This document shows positions 52,863 to 61,284 of a stretch of DNA of 64,000 nucleotides, piece after piece. Under the pieces are notes generated by a model that worked only from the letters and a program-made list of their open reading frames with translations, did not search any database and had not been told where the DNA came from. Both the position numbers and the translations under genes were made by a program. Each line of letters begins with the position of its first letter. Position 1 is the stretch's first letter. Where the stretch lies: positions 2,976,001-3,040,000 of the forward strand of contig NZ_VFMR01000001.1 of the NCBI RefSeq assembly GCF_006715145.1, written 5' to 3'. The stretch is from Microbacterium sp. SLBN-146 (GTDB taxonomy: Bacteria; Actinomycetota; Actinomycetes; Actinomycetales; Microbacteriaceae).

Positions 52863-54466
52863 CACATCCGGAAGACGCCGAAGCGGGGCTCGGGAAGCGG
52901 GGTGCGCGAGACGACGTCCAGCGCGAGGCCGAGGAGATCGCGGGTCTCGAGCGGATCGACGACACCGTCGTCCCAGAGGCGCGCCGTCGAGTAGTACGGA
53001 CTCCCCTGCTCCTCGTACTGCGCGCGGATGGGAGCTTCGAAGTCGGCCTGTGCCGACAGCGGCCACTCGTCGCCGCGTGCTTCGAGCTGGTCCCGCTTGA
53101 CGGTGGACAGCACGGATGCCGCCTGGTTGCCGCCCATGACGGAGATCCGGCTCGCGGGCCACATCCACAGGAACCTCGGCGAGTACGCCCGTCCGCACAT
53201 CGAGTAGTTGCCCGCGCCGAACGAGCCGCCGATGACGACCGTCAGCTTGGGGACGCGCGTCGTCGCGACCGCGGTCACCATCTTGGCGCCATCCTTCGCG
53301 ATGCCGCCGGCTTCGGCATCCGTCCCCACCATGAAGCCGGAGATGTTCTGCAGGAAGAGGAGAGGGATCCCGCGCTGATCACACAGCTCGATGAAGTGCG
53401 CGCCCTTCTGGGCGGACTCGCTGAAGAGCACGCCATTGTTGGCCACGATCCCCACGGGGTGACCGTGGATGCGCGCGAACCCCGTGACGAGGGTCGTTCC
53501 GTACTCGCGCTTGAACTCGTGGAACTCGCTCCCGTCGACGAGGCGCGCGATCACTTCCCGCACGTCGTACGGCTGGTTGACGTCGACGGGAACCACGCCG
53601 TACAGCTCGCTCGCGTCCTCTGCCGGACTGCGGGCCTCGACGACGTCCCACGCGGGAGCATCGGGCTGCGGAAGGGTCGCCACGATATCGCGGAGGATCT
53701 CCAACGCGTGCTCGTCGTCTTCGGCGAGGTGGTCGACGACACCGGACCGACGCGCATGGAGATCGCCGCCGCCGAGTTCCTCCGCCGTCACGACCTCGCC
53801 GATCGCCGCCTTCACGAGGGGCGGCCCGCCGAGGAAGATCGTGCCCTGTTCGCGCACGATGACCGTCTCGTCGCTCATCGCCGGGACGTAGGCACCGCCC
53901 GCGGTGCACGACCCCATCACGGCGGCGAGCTGAGGGATCCGCGCGGCTGACAACCGCGCCTGGTTGAAGAAGATCCGACCGAAGTGATCCCGATCGGGAA
54001 AGACCTCGTCCTGCATCGGGAGGAACGCGCCGCCGGAATCGACGAGGTAGATGCAGGGAAGCCGATTCTCCAGCGCGATCTCCTGTGCGCGGAGGTGCTT
54101 TTTCACCGTCATCGGGAAGTACGTGCCGCCCTTGACGGTGGCGTCGTTGCAGACGACCATGACGTGGCGGCCGTGGACGAGTCCGATCCCCGCGATGACC
54201 CCGGCCGCGGGAGCCTCACCGGCGTAGAGCCCGTCGGCCGCGAGCGGTGCGATCTCGATGAAGGGGCTCCCCTCGTCGAGCAGTCGCTCGACGCGTTCGC
54301 GCGGAAGCAGCTTTCCGCGGGCGACGTGTCGTTCGCGTGACGCCGCGGGTCCGCCGAGCGCCGCCGCCTCGAGTCGCGCGCGAAGATCCGCTGCCAGGTC
54401 GCGCTGCGCGGATCGCGCGCTCTCGAACGCCTTGTCACGCTGGATCGCTGACGCGAGTCTCGTCAT
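52862..54466 (-). CDS. accD1: Acyl-CoA carboxylase beta subunit (methylcrotonyl-CoA type)
   Basis: 534 residues, two crotonase-fold halves. The N-terminal half has [40 protein letters not shown] and [20 protein letters not shown]. The C-terminal half has [20 protein letters not shown] and [20 protein letters not shown]. The [10 protein letters not shown] segment is characteristic of methylcrotonyl-CoA carboxylase rather than propionyl-CoA carboxylase. It transfers CO2 from biotin to the acyl-CoA. First gene of the five-gene leucine-breakdown operon, divergent from the TetR regulator. Confidence 0.94.
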   Translation of the reverse strand: MTRLASAIQRDKAFESARSAQRDLAADLRARLEAAALGGPAASRERHVARGKLLPRERVERLLDEGSPFIEIAPLAADGLYAGEAPAAGVIAGIGLVHGRHVMVVCNDATVKGGTYFPMTVKKHLRAQEIALENRLPCIYLVDSGGAFLPMQDEVFPDRDHFGRIFFNQARLSAARIPQLAAVMGSCTAGGAYVPAMSDETVIVREQGTIFLGGPPLVKAAIGEVVTAEELGGGDLHARRSGVVDHLAEDDEHALEILRDIVATLPQPDAPAWDVVEARSPAEDASELYGVVPVDVNQPYDVREVIARLVDGSEFHEFKREYGTTLVTGFARIHGHPVGIVANNGVLFSESAQKGAHFIELCDQRGIPLLFLQNISGFMVGTDAEAGGIAKDGAKMVTAVATTRVPKLTVVIGGSFGAGNYSMCGRAYSPRFLWMWPASRISVMGGNQAASVLSTVKRDQLEARGDEWPLSAQADFEAPIRAQYEEQGSPYYSTARLWDDGVVDPLETRDLLGLALDVVSRTPLPEPRFGVFRM

Positions 54467-54523
54467 GTCATCTCCGTCGACGTCACGATCGGATCACGCT
54501 TTTGCCGCTGCGCGATCGTTCCG

Positions 54524-54566
54524 GTTAGTGTTCCCTAACTGGAACTCGATGTTAGCGGGGATTAAC
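54524..54566. promoter_or_regulatory. Two matching operator sites in the carboxylase-TetR intergenic region
   Basis: GTTAGTGTTCCCTAAC (54524-54539) and GTTAGCGGGGATTAAC (54551-54566) both fit GTTAG-N6-YTAAC. Their centres are 27 bp apart and the second ends 4 bases before the TetR ATG. They are the probable binding sites of the TetR protein. Confidence 0.65.
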
Positions 54567-54570
54567 TGAC

Positions 54571-55167
54571 ATGACAACCCGTGTCACCGAGCGCGAGCGG
54601 CAGAAGGCGGACCGGTACTCGGCACTTCTCAGCGAAGCCTCGCGCCTCTTCGCCGAGCGCGGATACAGCGGTGTCAGCCTCGAAGAGCTCGGAGCCGCCG
54701 TCGGAGTCAGCGGGCCCGCCGTCTACCGCCACTTCGCGAACAAGCAGGCGCTCCTCGGAAAGATCCTCATCACGGTGAGCGAGCGGCTGCTCGCGGGCGG
54801 GACGGCGGTCGTGTCCGCCGAGACGGATGCCGCCGAACGACTGCGATCGCTCGTGCGCTTCCATACCGATTTCGCACTCGCCGATGCCGACGTCATCCGC
54901 GTGCAGGACCGCGACCTGGCGAGTCTGAGCGATGAGGACCGCCACACGGTCCGGCGCCTTCAGCGCGCGTACGTCGAAGTGTGGATCGGAGTGCTCGCCG
55001 AGGTGCATCCGGACCGCGACGCCGCCGACCTCCGCGTCCGGGCGCACGCGTGCTTCGGCCTCATCAACTCGACACCGCACAGCGTGCGCGGGCTGCGAGG
55101 AACCCCCGGCGACGAAGCGGTACGGGGAGTCCTGGAGACGATGGCGATCGCCGCCCTCACGGCATAG
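54571..55167 (+). CDS. TetR-family regulator of the leucine-breakdown operon
   Basis: 198 residues. The helix-turn-helix is SLEELGAAVGVSGPAVYRHF followed by ANKQALLGKIL (residues about 30-62). The ligand-binding C-terminal domain is helical, with the conserved TetR_C segment LRSLVRFHTDFALADADVIR. Divergent placement beside accD1 and the paired palindromes in the 104-base gap suggest it represses both itself and the operon until an acyl-CoA ligand binds. The ligand is inferred. Confidence 0.88.
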   Translation: MTTRVTERERQKADRYSALLSEASRLFAERGYSGVSLEELGAAVGVSGPAVYRHFANKQALLGKILITVSERLLAGGTAVVSAETDAAERLRSLVRFHTDFALADADVIRVQDRDLASLSDEDRHTVRRLQRAYVEVWIGVLAEVHPDRDAADLRVRAHACFGLINSTPHSVRGLRGTPGDEAVRGVLETMAIAALTA

Positions 55168-55270
55168 AACCGTCTGCCCCGCTCCCCTCTTCGCCCCGCG
55201 CCGCTCTATGCTGTTCGCCATGTCACGCGTGCCGCCCTCCGACGCCTCCCCAGGCTCCTCCCCCGGCGCC

Positions 55271-55329
55271 GACACCCCGCGTTGTCGCCGAGACACCCCG
55301 TTGTCTGGCGCGAATAACACGGTGTCTCG
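55271..55329. repeat. GACACCCCG-TTGTC repeats upstream of the phosphoesterase
   Basis: Direct copies at 55271-55286 and 55292-55305 (GACACCCCG then TTGTC, with a 2-base CG insertion in the first), plus an inverted copy ending at the start codon. CGAGACACC (55289-55297) pairs perfectly with GGTGTCTCG (55321-55329). Confidence 0.6.
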
Positions 55330-57120
55330 ATGACAAAGCGGTTTCTCGACGAAGAAGGGGCGACGCCCGGGGAGGGCGAGCGGCCGAACGAGGACGGATC
55401 GTCGCGGCGCGACTTCTTGAAGTTCGGCGGACTCACGACGGCCGGCCTCGTTGTGGGTGGCGCGGTCGGGGCGGCGGGGGGCGCCGCGATCGGCCACGCC
55501 GCGGGCTACCGCGAGGGGTCGATCGACTTCGGCGCCGTCCCCGCGCGGCACGAACCGGGGTTCGATCACGTCGTCGTCCTCATGGGCGAGAACCGTTCGT
55601 TCGACAATCTGCTCGGCTGGCTGTACACACCCGATGATCTCCCCGACGGCGAGACATTCGATGGCCTCGCTTTCGGCGATCACTTCAACGTGGCGCCGAC
55701 GGGCGAACGCGTCGCGGCGCACGTGTACACGGGTCCGACCGACGAGGTCATGGGTCGTCCCAACCCCGACCCCGGAGAAGAGTTCCCGCACGTCAACACG
55801 CAGCTGTTCGGGACCGTGGAACCGGCGGACAACGCGACGAGGCAGGTCGGTGAGATGGAGCCGCCGTTCAACGCGCCTCCCCCCGGCGCGAATCCCAACA
55901 TGTCCGGCTTTCTCAAGGACTACTGGAACAACATGGAGCGGCTGCGTCCGGGCAAGAAGCCGACGATCGAAGAAGCGTCGCACATCATGGGCGGGTTCTC
56001 GCCCGAGCAGCTGCCCGTCCTGTCGACGCTCGCGAAGGAGTTCGCCGTCTTCGACGCCTGGTTCGGCGCCGTGCCCTCTCAGACCTACTGCAATCGCTCC
56101 TTCTTCCACGCCTCGACCTCGCACGGCTACGTCACGAACAAGCAGGGCGGCGGCTACGACAAGTGGCTCGACGCCCCCGAGGCTCCCACGATCTTCAATC
56201 GGCTCGAGGAAGCCGGGATCACGTGGAAGATCTACTTCGACGAGATCCAGTTCGTCTCGCTGACGGGGGTCATGCATGCGCCCGTGCTCGAGAAGTACTG
56301 GAGGACGGGTCACTTCGGACACATGTCCGAGTTCTACGACGACGCGCGCGAGGGAAAGCTCCCCGCGTACGCGTTCATCGAGCCCCGGATGGTCTACAAC
56401 CACAACGACTTCCACCCGCCGTTCGGCGTGTACCGCTCGAGTGTCGTCGACGGCCAGATGATCGTCGACTCCGCCGTGTCTGACGTCCGCGCGGGCGAGA
56501 AACTCGTCGCGAGCGTCTACAACGCCGTGAAGAACTCATCGACGCCGGGAGGCTCCAATGCCGTCAACACGCTCCTCCTGATCACGTTCGACGAGCACGG
56601 CGGGACGTACGATCACGTCCCGCCGCCCGCCGCGACTCCCCCGACCGCCGAGGACGAACCCGGCGAGATGGGGTTCACCTTCGATCGACTCGGAGCGCGC
56701 GTGCCGGCGATCGCCGTTTCCGCGTACACCCGCCGGAACACGATCGTGCACGACGAGATGCACCACGGTGCCGTCATCGCGACGCTCACGCGCCTGCACG
56801 GGCTGCGCCCCCTCACCCGACGGGATGCCAGTGCGAACGACCTCTTCCCGATCGTCAATCTCCAGACGCCCCGCGACCCGTCGACATGGCCCGTCGTGCA
56901 TCCGATGTACGTTCCGCCGAATCCCGACGAGGACGAGCCCATCGACCTGAAGGACGGAGCTCACAAGGACAAGCCGATCAGCCCTCCCGGGCGAGGGCTT
57001 CTCGGTCTCCTCCTGGCGCGGTACGGGTCGTCGGAGGAGGCGGAACCGACCACGTACGCCGAGGCGTACGAGACGATCCACCGCCACGGACTGGGCTTGT
57101 TCTACCCGAAGACCGAGTGA
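55330..57120 (+). CDS. Tat-exported phosphoesterase (phospholipase C/acid phosphatase superfamily)
   Basis: 596 residues. An unusually long 24-residue leader precedes the twin-arginine motif SRRDFLK (Arg26-Arg27) and a hydrophobic helix rich in Gly and Ala, so it is exported folded by Tat. The phosphoesterase domain has HVVVLMGENRSFDNLLGWL (metal ligands Glu-Asn), TYCNRSFFHASTSHG, and the C-terminal ITFDEHGGTYDHVPPP with Asp-Glu-His. It hydrolyses phospholipids or phosphomonoesters outside the cell. It separates the two catabolic operons but shares no obvious role with them. Confidence 0.9.
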   Translation: MTKRFLDEEGATPGEGERPNEDGSSRRDFLKFGGLTTAGLVVGGAVGAAGGAAIGHAAGYREGSIDFGAVPARHEPGFDHVVVLMGENRSFDNLLGWLYTPDDLPDGETFDGLAFGDHFNVAPTGERVAAHVYTGPTDEVMGRPNPDPGEEFPHVNTQLFGTVEPADNATRQVGEMEPPFNAPPPGANPNMSGFLKDYWNNMERLRPGKKPTIEEASHIMGGFSPEQLPVLSTLAKEFAVFDAWFGAVPSQTYCNRSFFHASTSHGYVTNKQGGGYDKWLDAPEAPTIFNRLEEAGITWKIYFDEIQFVSLTGVMHAPVLEKYWRTGHFGHMSEFYDDAREGKLPAYAFIEPRMVYNHNDFHPPFGVYRSSVVDGQMIVDSAVSDVRAGEKLVASVYNAVKNSSTPGGSNAVNTLLLITFDEHGGTYDHVPPPAATPPTAEDEPGEMGFTFDRLGARVPAIAVSAYTRRNTIVHDEMHHGAVIATLTRLHGLRPLTRRDASANDLFPIVNLQTPRDPSTWPVVHPMYVPPNPDEDEPIDLKDGAHKDKPISPPGRGLLGLLLARYGSSEEAEPTTYAEAYETIHRHGLGLFYPKTE

Positions 57121-57121
57121 C

Positions 57122-58513
57122 CTACCTCAGGAGCATCGCTCGACCGGGCTCGCGGAGGACATCCGCCACGGTCACGAGGAACCTGGAGCCTTGTTCTCCA
57201 TCCACGAGACGGTGGTCGAACGACAGTGCGAGCGTCATGACGTCGCGCAGCGCGATCTCGCCCCGGTGCTCCCACGGCTGACGCCGGACGGCGCCGAGCG
57301 CGAGAATCCCCGCCTCACCCGGATTGATGATCGGTGTCCCCGCATCGACTCCGAAGACGCCGACGTTCGTGATCGAGAACGTCCCACCCATCATCGCGGC
57401 CGGCGCGGTCTTGCCCGCGCGCGCCGTTTCGGCGAGGGTGCGGATCTCGTCGGCGAGCTCGACGAGGGTCAGGTCCTGCGCATCGGGGATGTGCGGGACG
57501 ACCAGGCCACGGCCCGTCGCGGCGGCGATGCCGAGGTTGACGTAGTGGTGGGCGACGATCTCACCGGCATCCGCATCCCACTTCGAGTTCAGTTCCGGAT
57601 GCCGCGCGAGGCCGAGGCACACGGCCTTCGCCGCGACCGCGAGGATGCCGATGCGGTGATCCTGCAGAGCACGATCGGCCTTGAACGATGCGAGGAGCTC
57701 GGTCGTCGCCGTCACGTCGACCGTGAGGAAGGTCGTGACGTGCGGCGCCGTGAAGGCGCTCCGCACCATCGCCTCGGCCGTGTGCTTGCGGACGCCACGA
57801 ATCGGCGTCCGCGTCGTGCGCGCCGTCGGCTCCGACACCGCACGGAACTCATCGGTCGTCGCTTCCGCGGTCACGGGAGCGATCGGAGCCGCACCGACGC
57901 GAGCCGCATAGGCTTCGACATCGGCACGCGAGATGATCCCCTGAGCGCCCGAGGCTTCGACCAGGGCCAGGTCCACGCCGAGCTGCTTCGCGAGCATGCG
58001 GACAGGCGGCGTCGAGCGCGGACGTTCCCTCAACCGATCGTCGACATCGGTGGTGTGAACGGCGTCGTGCACGGCATCGTGCGGCGCCGCCTCGAGAACG
58101 GCAGTGTCCGCACGGGACGAAGCGGATGCGGCGACGCGCGCGCGGCGCTGTGGACGACCGGACGTCCGCGGCGCGGCGCCGTAACCGACGAGATTGGGCT
58201 GAGCAGTCGCGGGCTCGGCACCCTCGTCCTCGGCAGCGTTCGCCGCGGCATCCGGCGGCGAAGCGTCAGCGCCCCCCTCGAGCTCGAACGAGATGAGCAC
58301 GGAACCCACCTCGACGACATCCCCGGCCGCGGCGTGCAGGGTCCGCACCGTCCCTGCATGAGGCGACGGGAGTTCGACGATCGCTTTGGCCGTCTCGACC
58401 TCGGCGATCGTCTGGTTGAGCGTCACGCTGTCGCCTTCCGCGACGAGCCATTGGACGATCTCGGCCTCGGGCAGTCCTTCGCCGAGATCGGGAAGTCGGA
58501 AGTCCTGGTTCAC
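57122..58513 (-). CDS. bkdC: Branched-chain 2-oxoacid dehydrogenase E2 (acyltransferase)
   Basis: 463 residues. The N-terminal lipoyl domain has the lipoylated Lys43 in EVETAKAIVELPS. After an Ala/Asp-rich linker comes the peripheral-subunit-binding domain (PPVRMLAKQLGVDLALVEAS), then the catalytic domain with FTAPHVTTFLTVDV and the active-site His434 and Asp438 in SFDHRLVDGEQ. It passes the acyl group from E1 to CoA. GTG start with a GTGA overlap on the E1 beta stop. The E3 subunit is not in the window. Confidence 0.94.
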   Translation of the reverse strand: MNQDFRLPDLGEGLPEAEIVQWLVAEGDSVTLNQTIAEVETAKAIVELPSPHAGTVRTLHAAAGDVVEVGSVLISFELEGGADASPPDAAANAAEDEGAEPATAQPNLVGYGAAPRTSGRPQRRARVAASASSRADTAVLEAAPHDAVHDAVHTTDVDDRLRERPRSTPPVRMLAKQLGVDLALVEASGAQGIISRADVEAYAARVGAAPIAPVTAEATTDEFRAVSEPTARTTRTPIRGVRKHTAEAMVRSAFTAPHVTTFLTVDVTATTELLASFKADRALQDHRIGILAVAAKAVCLGLARHPELNSKWDADAGEIVAHHYVNLGIAAATGRGLVVPHIPDAQDLTLVELADEIRTLAETARAGKTAPAAMMGGTFSITNVGVFGVDAGTPIINPGEAGILALGAVRRQPWEHRGEIALRDVMTLALSFDHRLVDGEQGSRFLVTVADVLREPGRAMLLR

Positions 58514-59520
58514 AGCTGGACTCCGCTCATGCTGTTGGGGCGGTCGATGACACGGTCGACGGCATCGAGGATCCGATCGAGGTCCGGCACGTGGTGCTTT
58601 TCGAGCTTGGCGGGCGGATACGGGATGTCGTGGCCTGTGACCCGCGCGGGGGCAGCCTCGAGGTAGTTGAAGCATCGCTCGGTGACGCTCGCGATCAGTT
58701 CCGCGGCGACGCCTGCTTCTCGAGCCGCCTCGTGCGTCACGACGACGCGACCCGTCTTGCGAACGGATGCTGTGATGGTCCGATAGTCCACGGGAGACAG
58801 CGACCGCAGATCGATGACCTCGATCGAGACGCCGTCGTCCTCCGCCGCCGTCGCAGCATCGAGGGCGATGGGAACCTGCGCACCGTAGGTGAGGAGCGTC
58901 ACGTCACGGCCCTCGCGTGCGACGCGCGCGACGCCCATCGGTGGCGCGTCAGCCAGCTCGAGACCCAGATCGACCTCGCCCTTGGAGTGATAGAGGCGCT
59001 TGGGCTCGAAGAAGACGACGGGGTCGTCCGAAGCGACCGCCTGGCGGAGCATGACGTAGGCGTCCTGGGGGTTCGAGACGGCGACGACACGCAGACCCGC
59101 CGTGTGCACGAAGTACGCCTCGGGAGACTCCGAGTGGTGCTCTGCCGCACCCACGCCGCCCGCCCACGGGATACGGATCGTGATGGGCATCTTGACGTTG
59201 CCGCGGGTGCGGTAGTGGAGCTTGGCCACCTGGCACACGATCTGGTCGAACGACGGGTAGACGAAGCCGTCGAACTGGATCTCGACGATCGGACGGTAGC
59301 CGCGGAACGCGAGGCCCACGGCCGTCCCCACGATGCCGGACTCGGCGAGCGGCGTGTCGACGACGCGCTGCGCCCCGAACTCGGACTGGAGCCCATCGGT
59401 GATGCGGAAGACACCGCCGAGCTTCCCGATGTCTTCGCCCATGATGAGCGTCTTCGGGTCGTCCGCGAGGGCGCGGCGGAGCCCTTCGTTGAGGGCCTTC
59501 GCCATGGTGAGCTGCGTCAT
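58510..59520 (-). CDS. bkdB: Branched-chain 2-oxoacid dehydrogenase E1 beta
   Basis: 336 residues. The transketolase-like pyrimidine-binding domain has IMGEDIGKLGGVFRITDGLQ, TPLAESGIVGTAVGLAFRGY and FDQIVCQVAKLHYRTRG. The C-terminal domain has VTHEAAREAGVAAELIASV. It pairs with E1 alpha to decarboxylate the oxoacids of valine, leucine and isoleucine using thiamine diphosphate. The ATG at 59520 overlaps the E1 alpha stop (ATGA). A longer frame to 59568 lies inside E1 alpha and is rejected. Confidence 0.94.
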   Translation of the reverse strand: MTQLTMAKALNEGLRRALADDPKTLIMGEDIGKLGGVFRITDGLQSEFGAQRVVDTPLAESGIVGTAVGLAFRGYRPIVEIQFDGFVYPSFDQIVCQVAKLHYRTRGNVKMPITIRIPWAGGVGAAEHHSESPEAYFVHTAGLRVVAVSNPQDAYVMLRQAVASDDPVVFFEPKRLYHSKGEVDLGLELADAPPMGVARVAREGRDVTLLTYGAQVPIALDAATAAEDDGVSIEVIDLRSLSPVDYRTITASVRKTGRVVVTHEAAREAGVAAELIASVTERCFNYLEAAPARVTGHDIPYPPAKLEKHHVPDLDRILDAVDRVIDRPNSMSGVQL

Positions 59521-60641
59521 CGCGCGACCTCCTCGCCCGCGAAGCCGTCGAGGTAGGACGCGAACCACGAGCGCTGCTCCTCGAGACCGGAATGAGGTTC
59601 CGCATACACATCGTCGAGCATCTCGATGGCCGGACGCGTGACTGCTCCGAGCGCAGCGGCGCGGACGGCGGCACCGAACTCGTCGGCATCCGCGCCGACC
59701 CGGGCGGCGAACTCGTCGTCGAACTCGCCCTCAGTGCGCAGGAGCGCTTCGATGCGCGCGAGCGGATCGCGAAGCCGCCACCGCTCCACTTCCTCCTTGT
59801 CGCGGTAGCGCGTGGGGTCGTCGGAGGTCGTGTGGGGTCCCATGCGGTACGTGACGGCTTCGATGAAGGCCGGCCCGTTCCCCTTTCGCGCGTTGTCGAC
59901 GGCCCAGCGCATCGCGGCGAGGCACGCGAGCACGTCGTTTCCGTCTACCCGCATGCTCGGGATGCCGAACCCCGGTGCGCGGCCAGCGATGGGGAACTTG
60001 GCCTGGACCGTGACGGGCTCGGAGATCGCCCACTGGTTGTTCGTGCACATGAAGACGGCGGGTGCACGGAAGGACGAGGCGAACACCATCGCCTCGTTGA
60101 CGTCCCCTTGGCTCGTGGCTCCGTCGCCGAAGTAGGCCGCGGCTACCTGATCCGTGCCGTCGCGCTGGATACCCATGGCATAGCCGACGGCGTGGAGCGC
60201 CTGCGCTCCGATGATGATCTGGGGCGTCGCCGTGTTGATGTCGTAGGGGTTGTACGTCGAGTGCTGTTCTCCGCGCCACGCGAGGACGAAGTCCTGCGGC
60301 TTCGCGCCACGGACGAGGTTCACGCCGATCTCGCGGTAGCTCGGAAAGACGAAATCGTCGGCACGGAAGGCGCGGGCGGTTCCCACCTGCGCCGCCTCCT
60401 GCCCCTGGCAGGGAGCCCACAGTCCGAGCTGGCCCTGACGCTGCAGGGCCACACCCTCGGTGTCGACGCGGCGTACGAGAGCCATGTCGCGGTAGAGGCT
60501 GCGCAAGAATGCGGGATCGACGTCGGCGACCCAGCGGCCGAGCTCGGCATCGTGCACCCGGGTGCCGTCACTCGCGATCAGTCGGGCGACGTCGTCGATG
60601 TCCGTGTGGAGATCGGGCGTCGGGGTCAGGGTGTGCGTCAT
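59517..60641 (-). CDS. bkdA: Branched-chain 2-oxoacid dehydrogenase E1 alpha
   Basis: 374 residues. The thiamine-diphosphate motif is AAAYFGDGATSQGDVNEAM followed by CTNNQWAIS (GDG-x-NN). The phosphorylation-loop region EAVTYRMGPHTTSDDPTRYR is of the branched-chain rather than pyruvate type. The start at 60641 is chosen because GAGGAGG lies 6 bases upstream of it. A neighbouring ATG at 60647 sits too close to that site, and one at 60734 would lie upstream of the predicted transcription start. Confidence 0.93.
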   Translation of the reverse strand: MTHTLTPTPDLHTDIDDVARLIASDGTRVHDAELGRWVADVDPAFLRSLYRDMALVRRVDTEGVALQRQGQLGLWAPCQGQEAAQVGTARAFRADDFVFPSYREIGVNLVRGAKPQDFVLAWRGEQHSTYNPYDINTATPQIIIGAQALHAVGYAMGIQRDGTDQVAAAYFGDGATSQGDVNEAMVFASSFRAPAVFMCTNNQWAISEPVTVQAKFPIAGRAPGFGIPSMRVDGNDVLACLAAMRWAVDNARKGNGPAFIEAVTYRMGPHTTSDDPTRYRDKEEVERWRLRDPLARIEALLRTEGEFDDEFAARVGADADEFGAAVRAAALGAVTRPAIEMLDDVYAEPHSGLEEQRSWFASYLDGFAGEEVAR

Positions 60642-60657
60642 CGTCATCCCTCCTCGG

Positions 60658-60706
60658 GAGCTGTCCTCGTGGGACAGCTCTGAGCGGTGGCCGGCGTCTT
60701 CGCCGG
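60658..60706 (-). other. Two hairpins in the leader of the bkd operon
   Basis: In transcript order: CCGGCG/CGCCGG with a 4-base loop (60706-60691), then a 9-bp stem GAGCTGTCC/GGACAGCTC with a 5-base loop (60680-60658). The second hairpin ends just before the ribosome site, so it could affect initiation of bkdA. Confidence 0.55.
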
Positions 60707-60714
60707 TGAGGGCG

Positions 60715-60743
60715 ACGATACGTCCATCTGTCACCTAGCTCAA
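60715..60743 (-). promoter_or_regulatory. bkd operon promoter
   Basis: Minus-strand TTGAGC (plus 60738-60743), 17-base spacer, TATCGT (plus 60715-60720). The predicted start near 60708 gives a leader of about 67 bases. Confidence 0.6.
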
Positions 60744-60796
60744 GCAATTGCGCTCCCGTTGAGCATGTTGCGCAGGTCGAGCGAAGAGATTCATGC

Positions 60797-60810
60797 TAAC
60801 GTTTCGCACT
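60797..60810 (+). promoter_or_regulatory. -10 box of the Lrp-type regulator gene
   Basis: TAACGT (60797-60802) with 8 bases to the ATG at 60811, a near-leaderless arrangement. Confidence 0.4.
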
Positions 60811-61284
60811 ATGAGCGCACTCGATCATGTCGACCTCGAGCTTCTCGCCGCCCTGTCGACCGACCCGCGCGCGACGGTGGTCGCGCTCGCCGACCGCCTC
60901 GGGCTGTCGCGCAACACCGTCCAGGCACGCATGGCGCGCCTGGATCGGGCCAACGTGTTCCTCTCCTACGAGCGGGCGATCTCGTCCGCGGCGCTCGGGT
61001 TCCCCATCGAAGCCTTCATCAGCGCCATCGTGCGTCAAGCAGAACTGCCGAGGATCACGCAGGAGCTTTCCGCGATCCCCGAGATCGTGCAGGTGCACGG
61101 CCTCAGCGGTCAGATCGATCTGCTGGTCCGCGTCGCCTGCCGAGACACGCAGCACCTCTTCGACACCGATGCCCGCATCCTCGCGATCGAGGGCGTCGAG
61201 CGCACCGAGACATCACTCGTCATGGGTGAGGTCATCGGACACCGGGTCACTCCGCTCATGGAGCTGGCACGACGGGAACGCTAG
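60811..61284 (+). CDS. Lrp/AsnC-family regulator (BkdR-like)
   Basis: 157 residues. The N-terminal winged helix-turn-helix is LEAL-type: LELLAALSTDPRATVVALAD then RLGLSRNTVQARMARLDRAN. The C-terminal RAM domain carries IPEIVQVHGLSGQIDLLVRV with the Gly-rich ligand loop. Divergent position beside the branched-chain dehydrogenase operon is that of BkdR, which activates bkd genes in response to branched-chain amino acids. The start at 60811 is preferred over an in-frame ATG at 60793 because of the TAACGT box. The 3' end overlaps the DMT gene by 29 bases. Confidence 0.88.
   Translation: MSALDHVDLELLAALSTDPRATVVALADRLGLSRNTVQARMARLDRANVFLSYERAISSAALGFPIEAFISAIVRQAELPRITQELSAIPEIVQVHGLSGQIDLLVRVACRDTQHLFDTDARILAIEGVERTETSLVMGEVIGHRVTPLMELARRER

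Noticed and set aside
57191..58666. Long plus-strand open frame opposite bkdC
   Set aside because: It is antisense to the E2 gene, with charged low-complexity translation and no domain.
60642..60734. N-terminal extension of E1 alpha from an ATG at 60734
   Set aside because: It would place the start upstream of the predicted transcription start and translate through both hairpins. The GAGGAGG site fits 60641 better. Proteomics could still overturn this.
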